Shown here: positions 27,540-35,430 of the stretch, in pieces
How positions within the stretch are numbered: position 1 is the stretch's first letter
Layout of the letters: each line of letters begins with the position of its first letter
Source of the DNA: Plantactinospora mayteni
GTDB lineage: Bacteria; Actinomycetota; Actinomycetes; Mycobacteriales; Micromonosporaceae
Reading direction: 5' to 3'
Assembly: GCF_016862935.1 (NCBI RefSeq)
Contig: NZ_BONX01000077.1
Location: 1 to 37,070 of the forward strand
Length of the DNA stretch: 37,070 bases
Notes under the pieces: model-generated
Seen by the model: only the letters and a program-made list of their open reading frames with translations
The model's database searches: none
Told to the model about the DNA's origin: nothing
Made by a program: the position numbers and the translations under genes

Positions 27540-28241
27540 CTACGTGATGGGTTCTTGGCCCCCGTCCGTGGCGGCAAGGCGCAGTTCTTCGATGTTTCGC
27601 ACGACGATCGCTCGGTAGCCGGTGTCGAGGATGCCCGCCGAACGCAGAGCGCGTAGGGCCTTCTGCAGGCTGATCTCCGCCGCGCCGCAGAGGGTGGCCA
27701 GCTCTGCCTGGGTGAGTCGGATGTCGATCACGACACCACTCGGATCACGTCTTCCGTATGCGGTGGCGATCTCCCAGAGGACCCGGGCCAGTCGCACCTT
27801 GACGTTGTAGGACGCGAAGTCGACTCTCCGGCGATTGGCCCAGCGCAGTCGGTCGGCGACGATGCCGGCGACTTCCATGGCCGCCTCCGGGTTGCTGCGC
27901 AGGAACGCGCGGAACTCGCTACGGTGGATGATGCGGATCATGGACGGCCTGCAGGCCGTGACCGTCGCGGTTCTCGGTGTGCCGTTCAGGGCGGAAATCT
28001 CGCCGATGATGTCACCGGGCACGCGGATGGCCAGGAGGGCTTGGCGTCCGTTCGTCATGGCGGCGGTGACCTTCGCGAGAGCGTCATCGAGCAGGACGAT
28101 GTGGGATTCGGTGGCTCCTTCGTGTAGGACGACCTGCGACGCGTCGACCCAGCGCCGGACGCCGATGGACAGCAGTCGACTGCGTGCCGCTGTGTCGAGG
28201 CGGCCGAGCAGAGTTCCGGGCAGCCACCGCTGGTCTGACAC
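27540..28241 (-). CDS. Crp/Fnr-family transcription regulator with cNMP-binding domain
   Basis: A 233-aa protein. The N-terminal cyclic-nucleotide-binding domain (about 10-125) contains the phosphate-binding cassette PGDIIGEISALNGTPRTATV, which keeps the Glu (GE) and Arg (PRTAT) that hold the ribose and cyclic phosphate in CRP. A dimerisation helix follows, then a Crp-type winged HTH (LTQAELATLCGAAEISLQKALRALRSAGIL). It should be a DNA-binding regulator switched by a cyclic nucleotide. GTG start at 28241 with AGGAGG 6 nt upstream. It lies 73 bp downstream of the PycTM-like gene on the same strand, so the two may form one transcript, and a nucleotide cyclase lies just beyond. Sensing that cyclase's product is an inference. 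Confidence 0.88.
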   Translation of the reverse strand: MSDQRWLPGTLLGRLDTAARSRLLSIGVRRWVDASQVVLHEGATESHIVLLDDALAKVTAAMTNGRQALLAIRVPGDIIGEISALNGTPRTATVTACRPSMIRIIHRSEFRAFLRSNPEAAMEVAGIVADRLRWANRRRVDFASYNVKVRLARVLWEIATAYGRRDPSGVVIDIRLTQAELATLCGAAEISLQKALRALRSAGILDTGYRAIVVRNIEELRLAATDGGQEPIT

Positions 28242-28314
28242 GTGCAACCTCCTGGTACGGCTCGGCGCTCACGCATAGCTCAGTTCTCGCTACAGGATGC
28301 TCCCACTGTGGTCA

Positions 28315-28866
28315 TTACGCTACGGACAGGGCCAGCCCCATGACGATCACCAGGCCAGCTGCTGTCAGGGACATGGCGAGCCACGGCAGACTCTTGCGGA
28401 CCCGGGTGTGCTTACCCATCGCGATCAGGGCAAGCGTCGAGACAAACTCCCACGCTTCGTTCCGTTGCTGACGCACATCGGCTGCAGTCGGTCGCCTGCC
28501 GGCCCTTGCGAGGTTAGGGAAGCCGAATCTGTTGTCACCGGCGACGCCGACCAACTGCGGACGCATCGCACGGATGAGGTGCCAAGAGGCGACCGACAGC
28601 CCGGTCAGCAGGCCGACTAGTAGCACCGTCCCTGCAACCGACACGGTGGTACCCGCGGACAGTAGCGACGCGGCGGGTTCGGTCACCGCAGTGGCCACCG
28701 CACCTTCCGTTGCCAGGAGCGTGGCGGCCTTGGTGTCGGCGTGACGGATGGACGTCTGCAGCGACGTGGCGGTGGCCAGGCCCACCTGAAGGTCACGCCA
28801 GGGGTCGAGGGTCGAGGGTATGCGCGGTTGGCAAGAAGCTCCCATGCCCCCAGGAAACGGGACCAT
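28315..28866 (-). CDS. PycTM-like (DUF5706) Pycsar effector membrane protein
   Basis: About 183 aa. The head reads DPWRDLQVGLATATSLQTSIRHADTKAATLLATEG, with the D-x-K-A signature of the Pycsar transmembrane effector family. Hydrophobic segments follow at ATEGAVATAVTEPAASLL, TVSVAGTVLLVGLLTGLSVASW and C-terminal WLAMSLTAAGLVIVMGLALSV. In Pycsar immunity such effectors are triggered by a cyclic pyrimidine nucleotide and damage the inner membrane. The start is uncertain: ATG at 28866 or 28845. The long upstream extension in the same frame runs antisense through the cyclase and is not coding. The gene is divergent from the cyclase, with about 140 bp between them, and upstream of the Crp gene. Confidence 0.75.
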   Translation of the reverse strand: MVPFPGGMGASCQPRIPSTLDPWRDLQVGLATATSLQTSIRHADTKAATLLATEGAVATAVTEPAASLLSAGTTVSVAGTVLLVGLLTGLSVASWHLIRAMRPQLVGVAGDNRFGFPNLARAGRRPTAADVRQQRNEAWEFVSTLALIAMGKHTRVRKSLPWLAMSLTAAGLVIVMGLALSVA

Positions 28867-29007
28867 GACGGTGTGCAGGACGTCCAAGTATCGGTTCTCG
28901 TTCCGCAGCCATGAACGCGACAACCCGTACTTGTATGGAGTCTTCTCTGCTGGCGGCCGGTAGAGATGGACGTGACTGTTCGAGTTACTGATTGAAGGGT
29001 TGAACGG
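28867..29007. promoter_or_regulatory. Divergent promoter region between effector and cyclase
   Basis: This 141-bp spacer must serve both the PycTM-like gene (minus) and the cyclase operon (plus). It contains an imperfect 17-bp inverted repeat GTGAC-N7-GTTAC at 28972-28988, about 20 bp before the cyclase start, loosely like a Crp-type operator. The site is weak and only a candidate. Confidence 0.3.
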
Positions 29008-29820
29008 GTGGCCGACTTCGCAGATCCGCACCGGCGGGTTCTTGTCGCCGTAGACATGGAGAGTTACAGCGTCCGAGACAACGTCCTGCAGTACCGGGCA
29101 CAGCAGGCGTTGCAAAAGATCATGCAAAGCGCCTGCGATGAGGCGGGGCTCGACCGCGCCAAGTGGCGCGTCCAGCAGGGCGGTGACGGTCAACTCGCGA
29201 TCCTGCCTGCCGGAACCAGCGAGAGAGTTGTTGCCACCCGGCTTACACCGCTCATCGACCGGCTGCTGCGGGAGCACAACCGTGGCCTGGCACCCGAGGC
29301 TCGGGTTCGATTGCGTCTTGCCGTGCACGAGGGCCCGGTCCACCTCGACGGCGCCAACGGCTATCCCGGTGACGCCGTCGTGGACGTCTGCCGGCTGGTG
29401 GACTCGCCTCAACTCAAGAACGCGTTGCGGCGCTTCCCTGGTGCGGAAGCAGCGCTCATCGTCTCGGACCGCATCTACCAGGACGTCGTTCGGCACTACC
29501 AAGATCTACGGCCGGAGCATTTCCTCCGGGTAATGGCCAGCCTGCCCGACAAGAAGTTCGAAGCACCCGCTTGGATCTACGTCCCCGGCGAGAACGCGGC
29601 TGGTCGACGACCGATGGACCACGAACGTCTGGGACAGGCCGAAGATCATCCCGACGATGGCACTGTTAACCGCAGGGACCGTCCTGTGCCAGGCACGGCC
29701 GGCGGCGGCCAGGTGTTTCACAACATCACCTCACACGGGCCGACGGCCTACGGTAACGGCAACATCGTCTCTACGAACAGCCCTCAGGACATAGTCGATC
29801 CGAGGTGGCCCCGTCGATGA
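29008..29820 (+). CDS. Class III nucleotide cyclase (Pycsar-like cyclase candidate)
   Basis: A 270-aa protein. The class III cyclase fold shows metal-binding aspartates D16 (VLVAVDMESYS) and D60 (QQGGDGQLAILP), and the later GYPGDAVVDVCRLVDSPQLKNAL and ALIVSDRIYQDVVRHY segments. About 70 residues after the domain form a polar linker ending in HNITSHGPTAYGNGNIVST. The enzyme should make a 3',5'-cyclic nucleotide; with a PycTM-like effector next door, a cyclic pyrimidine is plausible, but base specificity cannot be read by eye. GTG start at 29008 with GAAGGG upstream. The stop overlaps the next gene's ATG (ATGA), so the two are coupled. The C-terminal HGPxAxGxxN motif recurs in that next protein (finding). 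Confidence 0.75.
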   Translation: MADFADPHRRVLVAVDMESYSVRDNVLQYRAQQALQKIMQSACDEAGLDRAKWRVQQGGDGQLAILPAGTSERVVATRLTPLIDRLLREHNRGLAPEARVRLRLAVHEGPVHLDGANGYPGDAVVDVCRLVDSPQLKNALRRFPGAEAALIVSDRIYQDVVRHYQDLRPEHFLRVMASLPDKKFEAPAWIYVPGENAAGRRPMDHERLGQAEDHPDDGTVNRRDRPVPGTAGGGQVFHNITSHGPTAYGNGNIVSTNSPQDIVDPRWPRR

Positions 29821-32003
29821 ACGAGGATCCGCTGTCGTCAAACGGGGCTTCCGCCCCGTCAGCCAGTGCAGAGGCTGAGCTTCAGGACGATCCGGTCCCA
29901 CAGCTCGCGGCCGTGTCGGAGGCTCCAGCCCAGCCGATAGATGACCGCGACACGTCAGACAGCGAACCGGATGAGACGATCGAGCCTGACTCGTTGTGGA
30001 TGGATCCGCAGGTCGGCGAGGAGTTGTACGGTGACCAGTTCGCCGGAAGTTCCTACGCCGACATAAACGCGCACGGGCCAGCGGCGTTCGGGGACAACAA
30101 CACCGTCTATGTGACCTACGAGGGTCAACCACCGGCCAAACCGATCATCCGGCACCTTCCAGCAGTGCCCGACCTGCTGAAAGTGTACGCGTACAGCGCC
30201 GCTGACGAGCCCCTCGCCGCGGTCCTGAACCACCGCTCCACGGCCTGCCTGACGGGATTGTCGAACACAGGCAGATTCAGCACGGCTTGTGCCGCCCTGG
30301 CAAGACACCACCGTGCCGACCGGGTACGCGAGGTGCTGCTGCCTGCGGACGTCGAGCCTGACGTCATCGTCCGCGACCCGGACTGCATCGCTGAGGATCA
30401 CGGCTACGTCCTCCGGTTGGCCGGTGACAGACACGTCACCGTCATGCGCCGTCTCGCCGACACCTTCCGCCAGCGTTCGGCCTCGCTGCTGCTGATCACG
30501 GATGACGACTTTCGCGCGAAAGTACGGCACAGCGCTGAGGTACGCCACCAGCGACCCCTGCCCCGTGAGGTCTTCCGTCACCACCTGCGCCACCTGTTAT
30601 ACGAGCGCTGGCACCTGACAAGCGCGCAAGGCGAGCAGCAGATCGACTGGTACCTACAGACTACGGAGCTCGGCGAGGCTCTGGACGCCACTAATGGACC
30701 ACGGGAGGCCGTCGCGATCGCCAGTGCCATCGCGAAGCGTCATCCCGTTGATGAGTCCGCGATGAAGGAAATCCTGGCTCTGTCTCAGCCGAGGCGCCGC
30801 GAACATGCAGCCGACATCCTGCGGTCTCGGCGTGCAGAGGCAGACCGACGACACCGGCGCGCCGACCAGCACGAGCGGGCTTTCCGGATGTCGTACGCCG
30901 TCTTCCACCGCCTGCCGCTGCACTGCGTCTTTGAGGCGGCAGATCTGCTGCTGGAGCAGATCGACGGCGAAGCCAACCGGCCGGAGTGGGGTCGGATGGC
31001 ACTGCAGCACCCGGTGATCGAACTCCTCGGGCCTTTGAGGGAGGACTGGCAGGAAGGACAAGAAAGGGCCCAGTCACGCGGAGGTGCCTCCCGCTTGGCG
31101 TGGCTACGGGACCCCAAGATGCGCGGTGCCATCATCGACGTCGCCTGGCACGACTTCGACAGCACTCGACCCGCTCTACTCAAGTGGCTCAAGACCATGG
31201 CGGCATCCGACGACGATTTGGTACGCCGGGCGACCGCCCAGGTAGCCGGTCTCCTCGCTCACCACGACTTCGATCGAGTGTGCCGCGACCTGATCGACGG
31301 GTGGGCGGCGTCGCCTCGCCCCCGGTTACGTCAAGCCGCCGCCTGGGCGATCGTCACTGCGGACTTCGGCGGCCACGTCACCCAGCGGGTACGAAAGAAG
31401 GTGCGCGAGTGGGCCAACGGTCGACTCAACCACCACCGCGACGCCGCCGCGCTCGTCTACGCGAGCGGCCTGCAACAGCCCGACCTCAGCTGGAGCCTGG
31501 CAGATCTGCGCCGCATCGCCGAAGACCGGATGCAGCAGAACATGGGCTCGGTAGCGGAGGCCGTCAGTCAGCTCTACGCCACCGACCGGACGCACCAGAT
31601 CATCTCCGAGCTTGCCGACTGGGCACAGGCCCCGCCGCTGCAGAGGCACGCCGCCAACGCCCTGCTCGCCTTGGCCGGCAAGAGCACCTATGAAAGTAGA
31701 GGCGCACCTGATCTGCTGGAGCGGCTGGCCGCGCGCGATGTCGACGGCATAGCGCTCGCTCGGATCTGGCGTGTGGCACTGCTGATCCGCCAAACCTCAC
31801 CAGCTGGCTGGACGGTCCTCGGCGATTGGTTGGCCCATGCGGACCTCGACGACAACCTCCGCAAGCCCGCAGGCGAGATGGTTAGCGAACTGGCGGGCGA
31901 CGCCACCGTCCGTCGCCGAATGCGCTTCTACCTGGCCCGACACCCCAAGTTCTGCAACGAGGGCCTACCCGGCTGGATCGAACTCGCGATGAGGGACCGG
32001 TGA
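29817..32003 (+). CDS. Degenerate STAND-like NTPase / helical-repeat protein
   Basis: A 728-aa protein. A polar, acidic N-terminus (1-75) leads to the motif INAHGPAAFGDNNTVYV (about 84-100), shared with the cyclase tail. Residues about 110-260 resemble a degenerate P-loop NTPase: GLSNTGRFST at 147-156 sits where GxxGxGK(S/T) is expected but has Arg in place of Lys, and SLLLITDDD lies at a Walker-B-like position. From about 270 to the end the protein is all helical, rich in Arg/Asp/Leu, with HEAT-like alternation (LVRRATAQVAGLLAHH, RLRQAAAWAIVTADF, LQRHAANALLALAGK). It probably works as a sensor or scaffold rather than an enzyme. It is translationally coupled to the cyclase and almost abuts the next gene. 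The precise family is not recognised. Confidence 0.7.
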   Translation: MNEDPLSSNGASAPSASAEAELQDDPVPQLAAVSEAPAQPIDDRDTSDSEPDETIEPDSLWMDPQVGEELYGDQFAGSSYADINAHGPAAFGDNNTVYVTYEGQPPAKPIIRHLPAVPDLLKVYAYSAADEPLAAVLNHRSTACLTGLSNTGRFSTACAALARHHRADRVREVLLPADVEPDVIVRDPDCIAEDHGYVLRLAGDRHVTVMRRLADTFRQRSASLLLITDDDFRAKVRHSAEVRHQRPLPREVFRHHLRHLLYERWHLTSAQGEQQIDWYLQTTELGEALDATNGPREAVAIASAIAKRHPVDESAMKEILALSQPRRREHAADILRSRRAEADRRHRRADQHERAFRMSYAVFHRLPLHCVFEAADLLLEQIDGEANRPEWGRMALQHPVIELLGPLREDWQEGQERAQSRGGASRLAWLRDPKMRGAIIDVAWHDFDSTRPALLKWLKTMAASDDDLVRRATAQVAGLLAHHDFDRVCRDLIDGWAASPRPRLRQAAAWAIVTADFGGHVTQRVRKKVREWANGRLNHHRDAAALVYASGLQQPDLSWSLADLRRIAEDRMQQNMGSVAEAVSQLYATDRTHQIISELADWAQAPPLQRHAANALLALAGKSTYESRGAPDLLERLAARDVDGIALARIWRVALLIRQTSPAGWTVLGDWLAHADLDDNLRKPAGEMVSELAGDATVRRRMRFYLARHPKFCNEGLPGWIELAMRDR

Positions 32004-32004
32004 C

Positions 32005-32823
32005 ATGACAGACACTCCCACTGCGAACACCCCACCCGTCGGCCTGTGGCGCCGACTCGGAAGGTGGCTGTTGGCGTTCTGGCGGTGGCTCTTCCCCCCG
32101 CTGGCGCCACCGGAACCGGCGTTCGTTCCTATCACGCCACCCCCGTCACCGCCTGGTCGGCTGACCGAACGACGTCGTCTTGCACAACCGATCGTGGTAC
32201 CAGCCCGGGGCTACGTCTTCAGCTTCAACGTCCACGCGACCTTCATCTGGTCGTCCGACGGCCTGCCCAGGGAGATGCTGGGTGGCTTGGCGCAGTATTT
32301 CATGCCCTACGCCATCCGAGCGATCACCCAGTTTGTTGCAGCCCGTGCCCGCAACCATCCCGCGCACCGGGCACGTGAGCTGGAGGCCGAGATCCAGCGG
32401 GCGCTGGCTGACGGGGATCCCTGGCGGTACGAACGCGGCGGCATGGAGGTCACCTGCCGACCCCACGTCTGGGTGGAGCTCGACGAACACGTCAAGCAGA
32501 CCATCCGCCCGTACTGGGAGGAGCTGATTAAAATCGACTGCGAACACGACGTGGATGTCAAACGGGCGCAGTACGCTGAGCGGCTCAGCCGACAATGGCT
32601 GGCCGTCCTGGAAAAGCTCGTGGGTAGCCCAATCGCCGACGGGGCCGCCCAGATGACCAGCGAAAAACTCGCCAAGGTGGTCGAGAAACTCGTGGCTGAG
32701 CAGAAGGCGGAAACGCGACGTGTACATGACCTCCTGAATGAGACGATCCGTAACGGAGAACCTTTCGAACAGGCGGAAGCGTTCGATGTCTTGATCGAGA
32801 CACATAGGAATAAGGTTCGATAG
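32005..32823 (+). CDS. Membrane-anchored SPFH/prohibitin-like protein
   Basis: A 272-aa protein starting 1 nt after the previous stop, so in the cyclase operon. The N-terminus has an aromatic, amphipathic segment (LWRRLGRWLLAFWRWLFPPL, 14-33) suited to membrane attachment, then a Pro-rich stretch. Residues about 60-170 (VVPARGYVFSFNVHATFIW ... MEVTCRPHVWVELDEHVKQTI) have the beta-strand pattern of an SPFH/prohibitin-like domain. A charged helix (about 175-250, coiled-coil-like) follows. SPFH proteins organise membrane microdomains or oligomeric cages; placing one with a membrane-attacking effector system is suggestive. The domain call is by pattern only and needs a profile search. Confidence 0.55.
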   Translation: MTDTPTANTPPVGLWRRLGRWLLAFWRWLFPPLAPPEPAFVPITPPPSPPGRLTERRRLAQPIVVPARGYVFSFNVHATFIWSSDGLPREMLGGLAQYFMPYAIRAITQFVAARARNHPAHRARELEAEIQRALADGDPWRYERGGMEVTCRPHVWVELDEHVKQTIRPYWEELIKIDCEHDVDVKRAQYAERLSRQWLAVLEKLVGSPIADGAAQMTSEKLAKVVEKLVAEQKAETRRVHDLLNETIRNGEPFEQAEAFDVLIETHRNKVR

Positions 32824-32834
32824 AAAGTAGCCCG

Positions 32835-33208
32835 GCCGCTGTTTCAGGCCACGCCCTCTGGGTCGATACCCGTACAAGTCGTCATGGAAGATCGACTCTT
32901 CGGGGTTTCAAGGCCAGCGCGACCACCGTCTGCGCCACGCGATCAGCCACAGTTGGCACACCCAACACTCTTGTGCCACCCCCCGGCTTTGGGATCTCCA
33001 CCGCCTTTACCGGCGGCGGGAAGTACGTCCCCGATGACATCCGATTCCAAATCTTGTACAGATTGTTTCTCAGATCGGCTTCGAAGTCCTCGATGGACTG
33101 CCCGCCCACGCCTGCTGCGCCCTTGTTCGCCCTGACTCTCTCGTACGCCTCCCACACCAGTCGTTTCGGAATGTCAAAAGGCTTGTCCTGCGGACTTGAC
33201 ATGTTCAC
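32835..33208 (-). pseudogene. Group II intron reverse transcriptase/maturase, truncated
   Basis: The N-terminus of an LtrA-type protein: FDIPKRLVWEAYERVRANKGAAGVGGQSIEDFEADL, then PPPVKAVEIPKPGGGTRVLGVPTVADRVAQTVVALAL. After a frame change near 32905 it continues as SIFHDDLYGYRPRGRGLKQRPGYF, part of RT motif 1, and then stops matching. The catalytic YADD region, maturase and endonuclease parts are missing. The start is GTG at 33208 or ATG at 33202, after a GGGAGGAAG site. Confidence 0.85.
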
Positions 33209-33799
33209 CCGCTTCCTCCCGGCACACGGCCGGTTGTTCGCGCGAACAGATCAGCGGTGAGTCGGCCCCTTCACTCCACCCCGATTACCAGGCATCACCA
33301 CTACTACGAGCCGGTCCGCCAGCGGACCCCGCATCGGTACTCAGCACCTGACGGTTTCCGCCGTCCGGTGCGCTCCCTCTCGCTCCCCCAGCTTTGCTGG
33401 CGAGCCGTATCGGCGTCCACCTTCCCACGTTCCACGCAGAAGCCGCAGACCGGACTCGCGCCGCCTCCATGCCGGACACCGCCTGGCTAATAAGCGGGCA
33501 CCCGCCAGGCTCATCCCGGCACCATTTAACCGCACCGGTTTTGATGTCATCTTCTTGTTTTTTCGACACGTCAATAGCGGTTCGCTTACGCTCGCCTTTC
33601 CGATCCCCACCTGACACGTCAAGCGTGCCTTTTCCTCAACGCTCACCACGACGGTCTTCAGCCAACGCAGCTTGAGGCGGTTTGACATCTCCCCCCCCAC
33701 AGGGCGATGCCGAAGGGCCACAAAACCTTCATCTCCTGCACAGCACCGCATCAAATGAGATCCCCTACATCGACCTCACTCTCCGCGCTCGTGGCGCAC
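32835..33799 (-). ncRNA. Group II intron, 5' fragment
   Basis: On the minus strand the sequence begins at 33799 with the GTGCG 5' boundary and runs through intron-type RNA. Landmarks include a GAGGAAAAGGCACG tract, GGAAACCGTCAGGTGCTGAG, and GATGCCTGGTAATCGGGGTG just before the maturase start. The 3' part, including domains V and VI, has been lost, so it cannot splice. The 5' exon side (33800-34090) is not a recognised gene. Confidence 0.7.
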
Positions 33800-34092
33800 T
33801 TAAAGATCAAGCTGAGAGGATCACTTCGTATCGGAGTTCCGCGTCCCTATATGTTGATCTTGCCTAACATGGCGATTCCCGTCTATCGCAATCGATTCCG
33901 GACAGCACTCCCGGTGACTACGGGCTTACCCGGAATGGCTCATTCGGCCGCGAGCCGAAAACGGCTCCTGTTCCCCTGCCATGCCTAGTCCATTCCTACT
34001 CGGTAACCGTTCAGGTTGTTACTTGGGTCAGGGCGCAGAGTAGCCCAGGAGCGCTATTCAGAACGTGGTCTGGCCGTGCACTGTGGTTGTGC
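33800..34092. other. Region between group II intron and HxlR gene
   Basis: About 290 bp of lower GC without a recognised gene or RNA. It would be the 5' exon flank of the intron. Confidence 0.35.
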
Positions 34093-34476
34093 CTACCGTA
34101 ACCGAGGGGCTGTGGTGGCCGAGCCCCACTCCCACAGCGCCTGCAGGACCGGTGCGAGGGCGCTGCCGCGTTCGGTGAGGGCGTAGCGCACTCTTGGTGG
34201 CCAGCCCGGCTCGCGGTGCCGGTCTAGGGCGCCGGCCTCGACCAGTTGGGTCAGCCGGTCGGTGAGGACCTTGTCGGAGAGTGTGGGTAGGGCCTGTGCG
34301 AGCTGGCTGAAGCTGCGTGGGCCATGCAGCAGTTCGAGGATGACCAGGGCGGTCCACCGGCCGCGTATCGCGGCGAGGGTGATCTCTACTGGGCACGACG
34401 GGTCGGGCTCGACCACCGGGCCCGGGCAGCTGTGCAGGAACTCGGTCGCTGGGTAGCTGACCGTTTGGTGAGCCAC
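34093..34476 (-). CDS. HxlR-family transcription regulator
   Basis: A 127-aa winged-helix regulator. The HxlR pattern is clear: CPGPVVEPDPSCPVEITLAAIRGRWTALVILELLHG with the family cysteines, then FSQLAQALPTLSDKVLTDRLTQLVEAGALDR and the wing WPPRVRYALTERGSALAPVLQALWEWG. HxlR proteins respond to redox or electrophile stress through their N-terminal cysteines and usually control a divergent neighbour. Here that is the SnoaL-like gene starting 114 bp away. GTG start at 34476 with GGAGG 6 nt upstream. Confidence 0.9.
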   Translation of the reverse strand: MAHQTVSYPATEFLHSCPGPVVEPDPSCPVEITLAAIRGRWTALVILELLHGPRSFSQLAQALPTLSDKVLTDRLTQLVEAGALDRHREPGWPPRVRYALTERGSALAPVLQALWEWGSATTAPRLR

Positions 34477-34590
34477 GAAGGGCCTCCTTAAAGTTGCCGG
34501 CACATCCCAGCGTGCCAGGGCCGGGAGCCGGCCCGGATATCGGTACGGCATGTCACAACCGTCCAGGCGACATCCAAGCGGAGGAGCGAC

Positions 34591-35061
34591 GTGGTGCAAC
34601 CCATTGAGAAGATGGCGATCGCGGAAGTGGTGACTCGGCTCTTTCATGCGCTGGACGCGCATGACTGGGAAACGATCGGCGCACTGGCGACGGATTCCGT
34701 CGATCTTGATTACCCGTCGAAACAGGGTGGTCCGGAACTGGTGTCCGCAAACGATTTCGTGTCGGGCCTGCAGAGTTTCCTTCCTGGTTTCGATGCCACG
34801 CAACACCTGCTGGGCCCGATCGTGGTCGAACTGGGCGAAGAAATCGAGGGGACGGCGCGGTTCGACGCCCGTGTCACGCACCTGATCACCGAAGCCGCCG
34901 ATGCCCCTATCTGGGTGATCGGCTGCCACTACACCCTCGGCCTCGAACGGCGAGACGGTGGGTGGAAACTGTGTTCCTCCCGTGTGCGGGTGCTGTACGA
35001 GGAGGGCAACCGCGACCTGGAGGCCGCAGCGCGTCAACGGGCGCAGCCATCGTCGCTCTAA
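34591..35061 (+). CDS. SnoaL-like / NTF2-fold protein
   Basis: A 156-aa NTF2-like (SnoaL_4-type) protein. An N-terminal helix pair (IAEVVTRLFHALDAHDWETIGALATDSVDLDYP) is followed by the curved sheet strands (HLLGPIVVEL, FDARVTHLI, WVIGCHYTLGLERRDGGWKLCSSRVRVLYEEGN). Members are small cone-shaped enzymes or binding proteins (cyclases, isomerases, dehydratases), and the substrate cannot be told. GTG start at 34591 after CGGAGGAGCGAC. Divergent from the HxlR regulator, which probably controls it. Confidence 0.85.
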   Translation: MVQPIEKMAIAEVVTRLFHALDAHDWETIGALATDSVDLDYPSKQGGPELVSANDFVSGLQSFLPGFDATQHLLGPIVVELGEEIEGTARFDARVTHLITEAADAPIWVIGCHYTLGLERRDGGWKLCSSRVRVLYEEGNRDLEAAARQRAQPSSL

Positions 35062-35430
35062 AGGACGTCTCGTACCTCATCCTCCGGCCTACCGAACCCA
35101 CCGACCCCGATCACGTTGACACGCCGAAGATCGTCGCCGTGTTTCTCGTTCACTTCGCGTGTCTTCGGGTTCCCGAACTCGGCCCAACTCGGCCATCACC
35201 CCCAGCTAGGTGGCACTCACCTCGTTGGCAGAGACCGTTGGAGGAAGCGCGGCCGGCACGAGGGTGGCCAGACTACTCTGCACCGACGACGTGCGATGGA
35301 TGGTGGATCTGCTGTTGGCCCTGTAACAAGACCGTCGGAGCGGTGATGTGTGCGGTCTTGGCAACGCCGTCGTGGCCTTCGCCAATCTGGCTCTACTGTA
35401 TGAGCCCACTGCGGATGTCAGCTGCGGCGT
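35062..35430. other. Gene-poor region
   Basis: About 370 bp without a supported gene on either strand. Short open frames here have no recognisable family. Confidence 0.35.

Noticed and set aside
28867-29502. N-terminal extension of the PycTM-like protein
   Set aside because: It is the antisense of the cyclase gene; family similarity begins only near 28840.
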